Part shown: positions 5,656 through 6,410 of the stretch, piece by piece
How the letters are laid out: each line of letters begins with the position of its first letter
Numbering within the stretch: the first letter of the stretch is position 1
NCBI GenBank assembly: GCA_937944065.1
Contig: CALDZS010000247.1
Location: 1-6,410, forward strand
Source: an uncultured Amylibacter sp.
GTDB lineage: Bacteria > Pseudomonadota > Alphaproteobacteria > Rhodobacterales > Rhodobacteraceae
DNA length: 6,410 bases
Direction of reading: 5' to 3'
Notes under the pieces: model-generated
The model's database searches: none
What the model saw: only the letters and a program-made list of their open reading frames with translations
Told to the model about the DNA's origin: nothing
Translations under genes and position numbers: made by a program

Positions 5656-6410
5656 ATGGCTGATCTATTACTTGAACTTTTTTCCGAAGAAATTCCCGCG
5701 CGAATGCAGGCCAAGGCAGGCGCTGATTTACAAAAGCTGATCACCGATGGGTTGGTCGAGGCTGGCATTACCTATGCCTCTGCTACCGCGTTCACCACGC
5801 CGCGCCGTTTGTGCCTGACTGTGGATGGTCTGTTGGGCGAAAGCCCTGCCACACGCGAAGAACGCAAAGGGCCGCGTACAGATGCGCCTGAAAAGGCGCT
5901 AGAAGGGTTCTTGCGATCCACGGGTCTGACGATTGATCAGCTTGAAAAGCGTGACGACAAAAAGGGCGAGACCTATTTTGCTGTGATCGAAAAGCCGGGG
6001 CGGTCTGCCTCTGATATTCTGGCCGAACTGATACCAAACGTCATCCGCAACTTTCCATGGCCGAAATCCATGCGCTGGGGTGCAGGTTCTTTGCGCTGGG
6101 TCCGTCCGCTGCATTCTATTCTATGCATCCTGTCCGCCGAAGAGGGTGCAGAGGTGGTTGATTTTGACGTGGACGGTATCACGTCTGCCAACCTAACCGC
6201 TGGTCACCGTTTCTTGGCACCTGAATGGTTCTCTGTGAATAGCTTTGAGCAGTATCAGAAAGAGCTGAAATCAGCCTTTGTGATGCTTGATCCTGCAGAA
6301 CGCGCTGATCATATCTGGGAAGATGCCAAGAACATGGCGTTTGCCCAAGGGTTAGAGCTGGTCGAAGACGCTGGTTTGCTGACCGAGGTTGCGGGTCTGG
6401 TTGAATGGCC
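5656..6410 (+). CDS. glyS: Glycyl-tRNA synthetase beta subunit, 5' part
   Basis: This is the beta chain of the tetrameric glycyl-tRNA synthetase, which in this enzyme type mainly binds tRNA and is needed for activity with GlyQ. The first 251 codons are present with no internal stop, and the frame runs off the window; the full chain is usually about 690-750 residues, so roughly a third is seen. The N-terminus MADLLLELFSEEIPARMQ is the family signature start, followed by TTPRRLCLTV, the KGPRTDAPEKALEGFLRS segment, and MRWGAGSLRWVRPLHSI around residues 138-154. GHRFLAPEW comes later. It starts 3 bases after the stop of the membrane-anchored hypothetical and is in the same unit as glyQ. No anomaly is visible in the part present. 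Confidence 0.97.
   Translation, partial: MADLLLELFSEEIPARMQAKAGADLQKLITDGLVEAGITYASATAFTTPRRLCLTVDGLLGESPATREERKGPRTDAPEKALEGFLRSTGLTIDQLEKRDDKKGETYFAVIEKPGRSASDILAELIPNVIRNFPWPKSMRWGAGSLRWVRPLHSILCILSAEEGAEVVDFDVDGITSANLTAGHRFLAPEWFSVNSFEQYQKELKSAFVMLDPAERADHIWEDAKNMAFAQGLELVEDAGLLTEVAGLVEW

Overview
The window looks like the chromosome of an alphaproteobacterium, most likely a marine Rhodobacterales (Roseobacter-group) species. The basis is the moderate GC content, the overall protein character, and above all a glyQ - membrane-anchored hypothetical - glyS arrangement that I recall from Rhodobacteraceae. This assignment comes from recognition, not from a database search.

Layout. Positions 1-410 hold no convincing gene: there is one weak 41-codon hydrophobic ORF (147-272), a near-perfect palindrome inside it, and a consensus -35 box just before the first real gene. 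A two-gene forward unit follows. It encodes a TrkH-type potassium uptake membrane subunit (411-1859) and, 5 bases later, a group II PLP-dependent amino-acid decarboxylase (1865-3286). A small secreted protein gene lies on the minus strand (3276-3677) and overlaps the decarboxylase tail-to-tail by 11 bases. A divergent intergenic region (3678-3871) carries a good sigma-70-like promoter towards glyQ and a weaker one towards the small gene. The last forward unit is glyQ (glycyl-tRNA synthetase alpha chain, 3872-4795), a 286-residue membrane-anchored hypothetical (4792-5652, sharing ATGA with glyQ) and the 5' third of glyS (beta chain, 5656 to the window edge).

How the genes work together. GlyQ and GlyS form the alpha2beta2 bacterial glycyl-tRNA synthetase, and the protein encoded between them is tightly coupled to their expression without an evident role in aminoacylation. 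TrkH imports potassium and needs a TrkA-type partner that is not in this window. The decarboxylase would consume a proton per turnover, so a shared stress or pH/ion-homeostasis role with TrkH is possible but unproven.

The most distinctive observation is that the hypothetical protein between glyQ and glyS consists of two diverged copies of one domain. Matched cysteines and a gap-free 44-column stretch with 18 identities support this. No mobile element, CRISPR array, tRNA or rRNA gene was seen.
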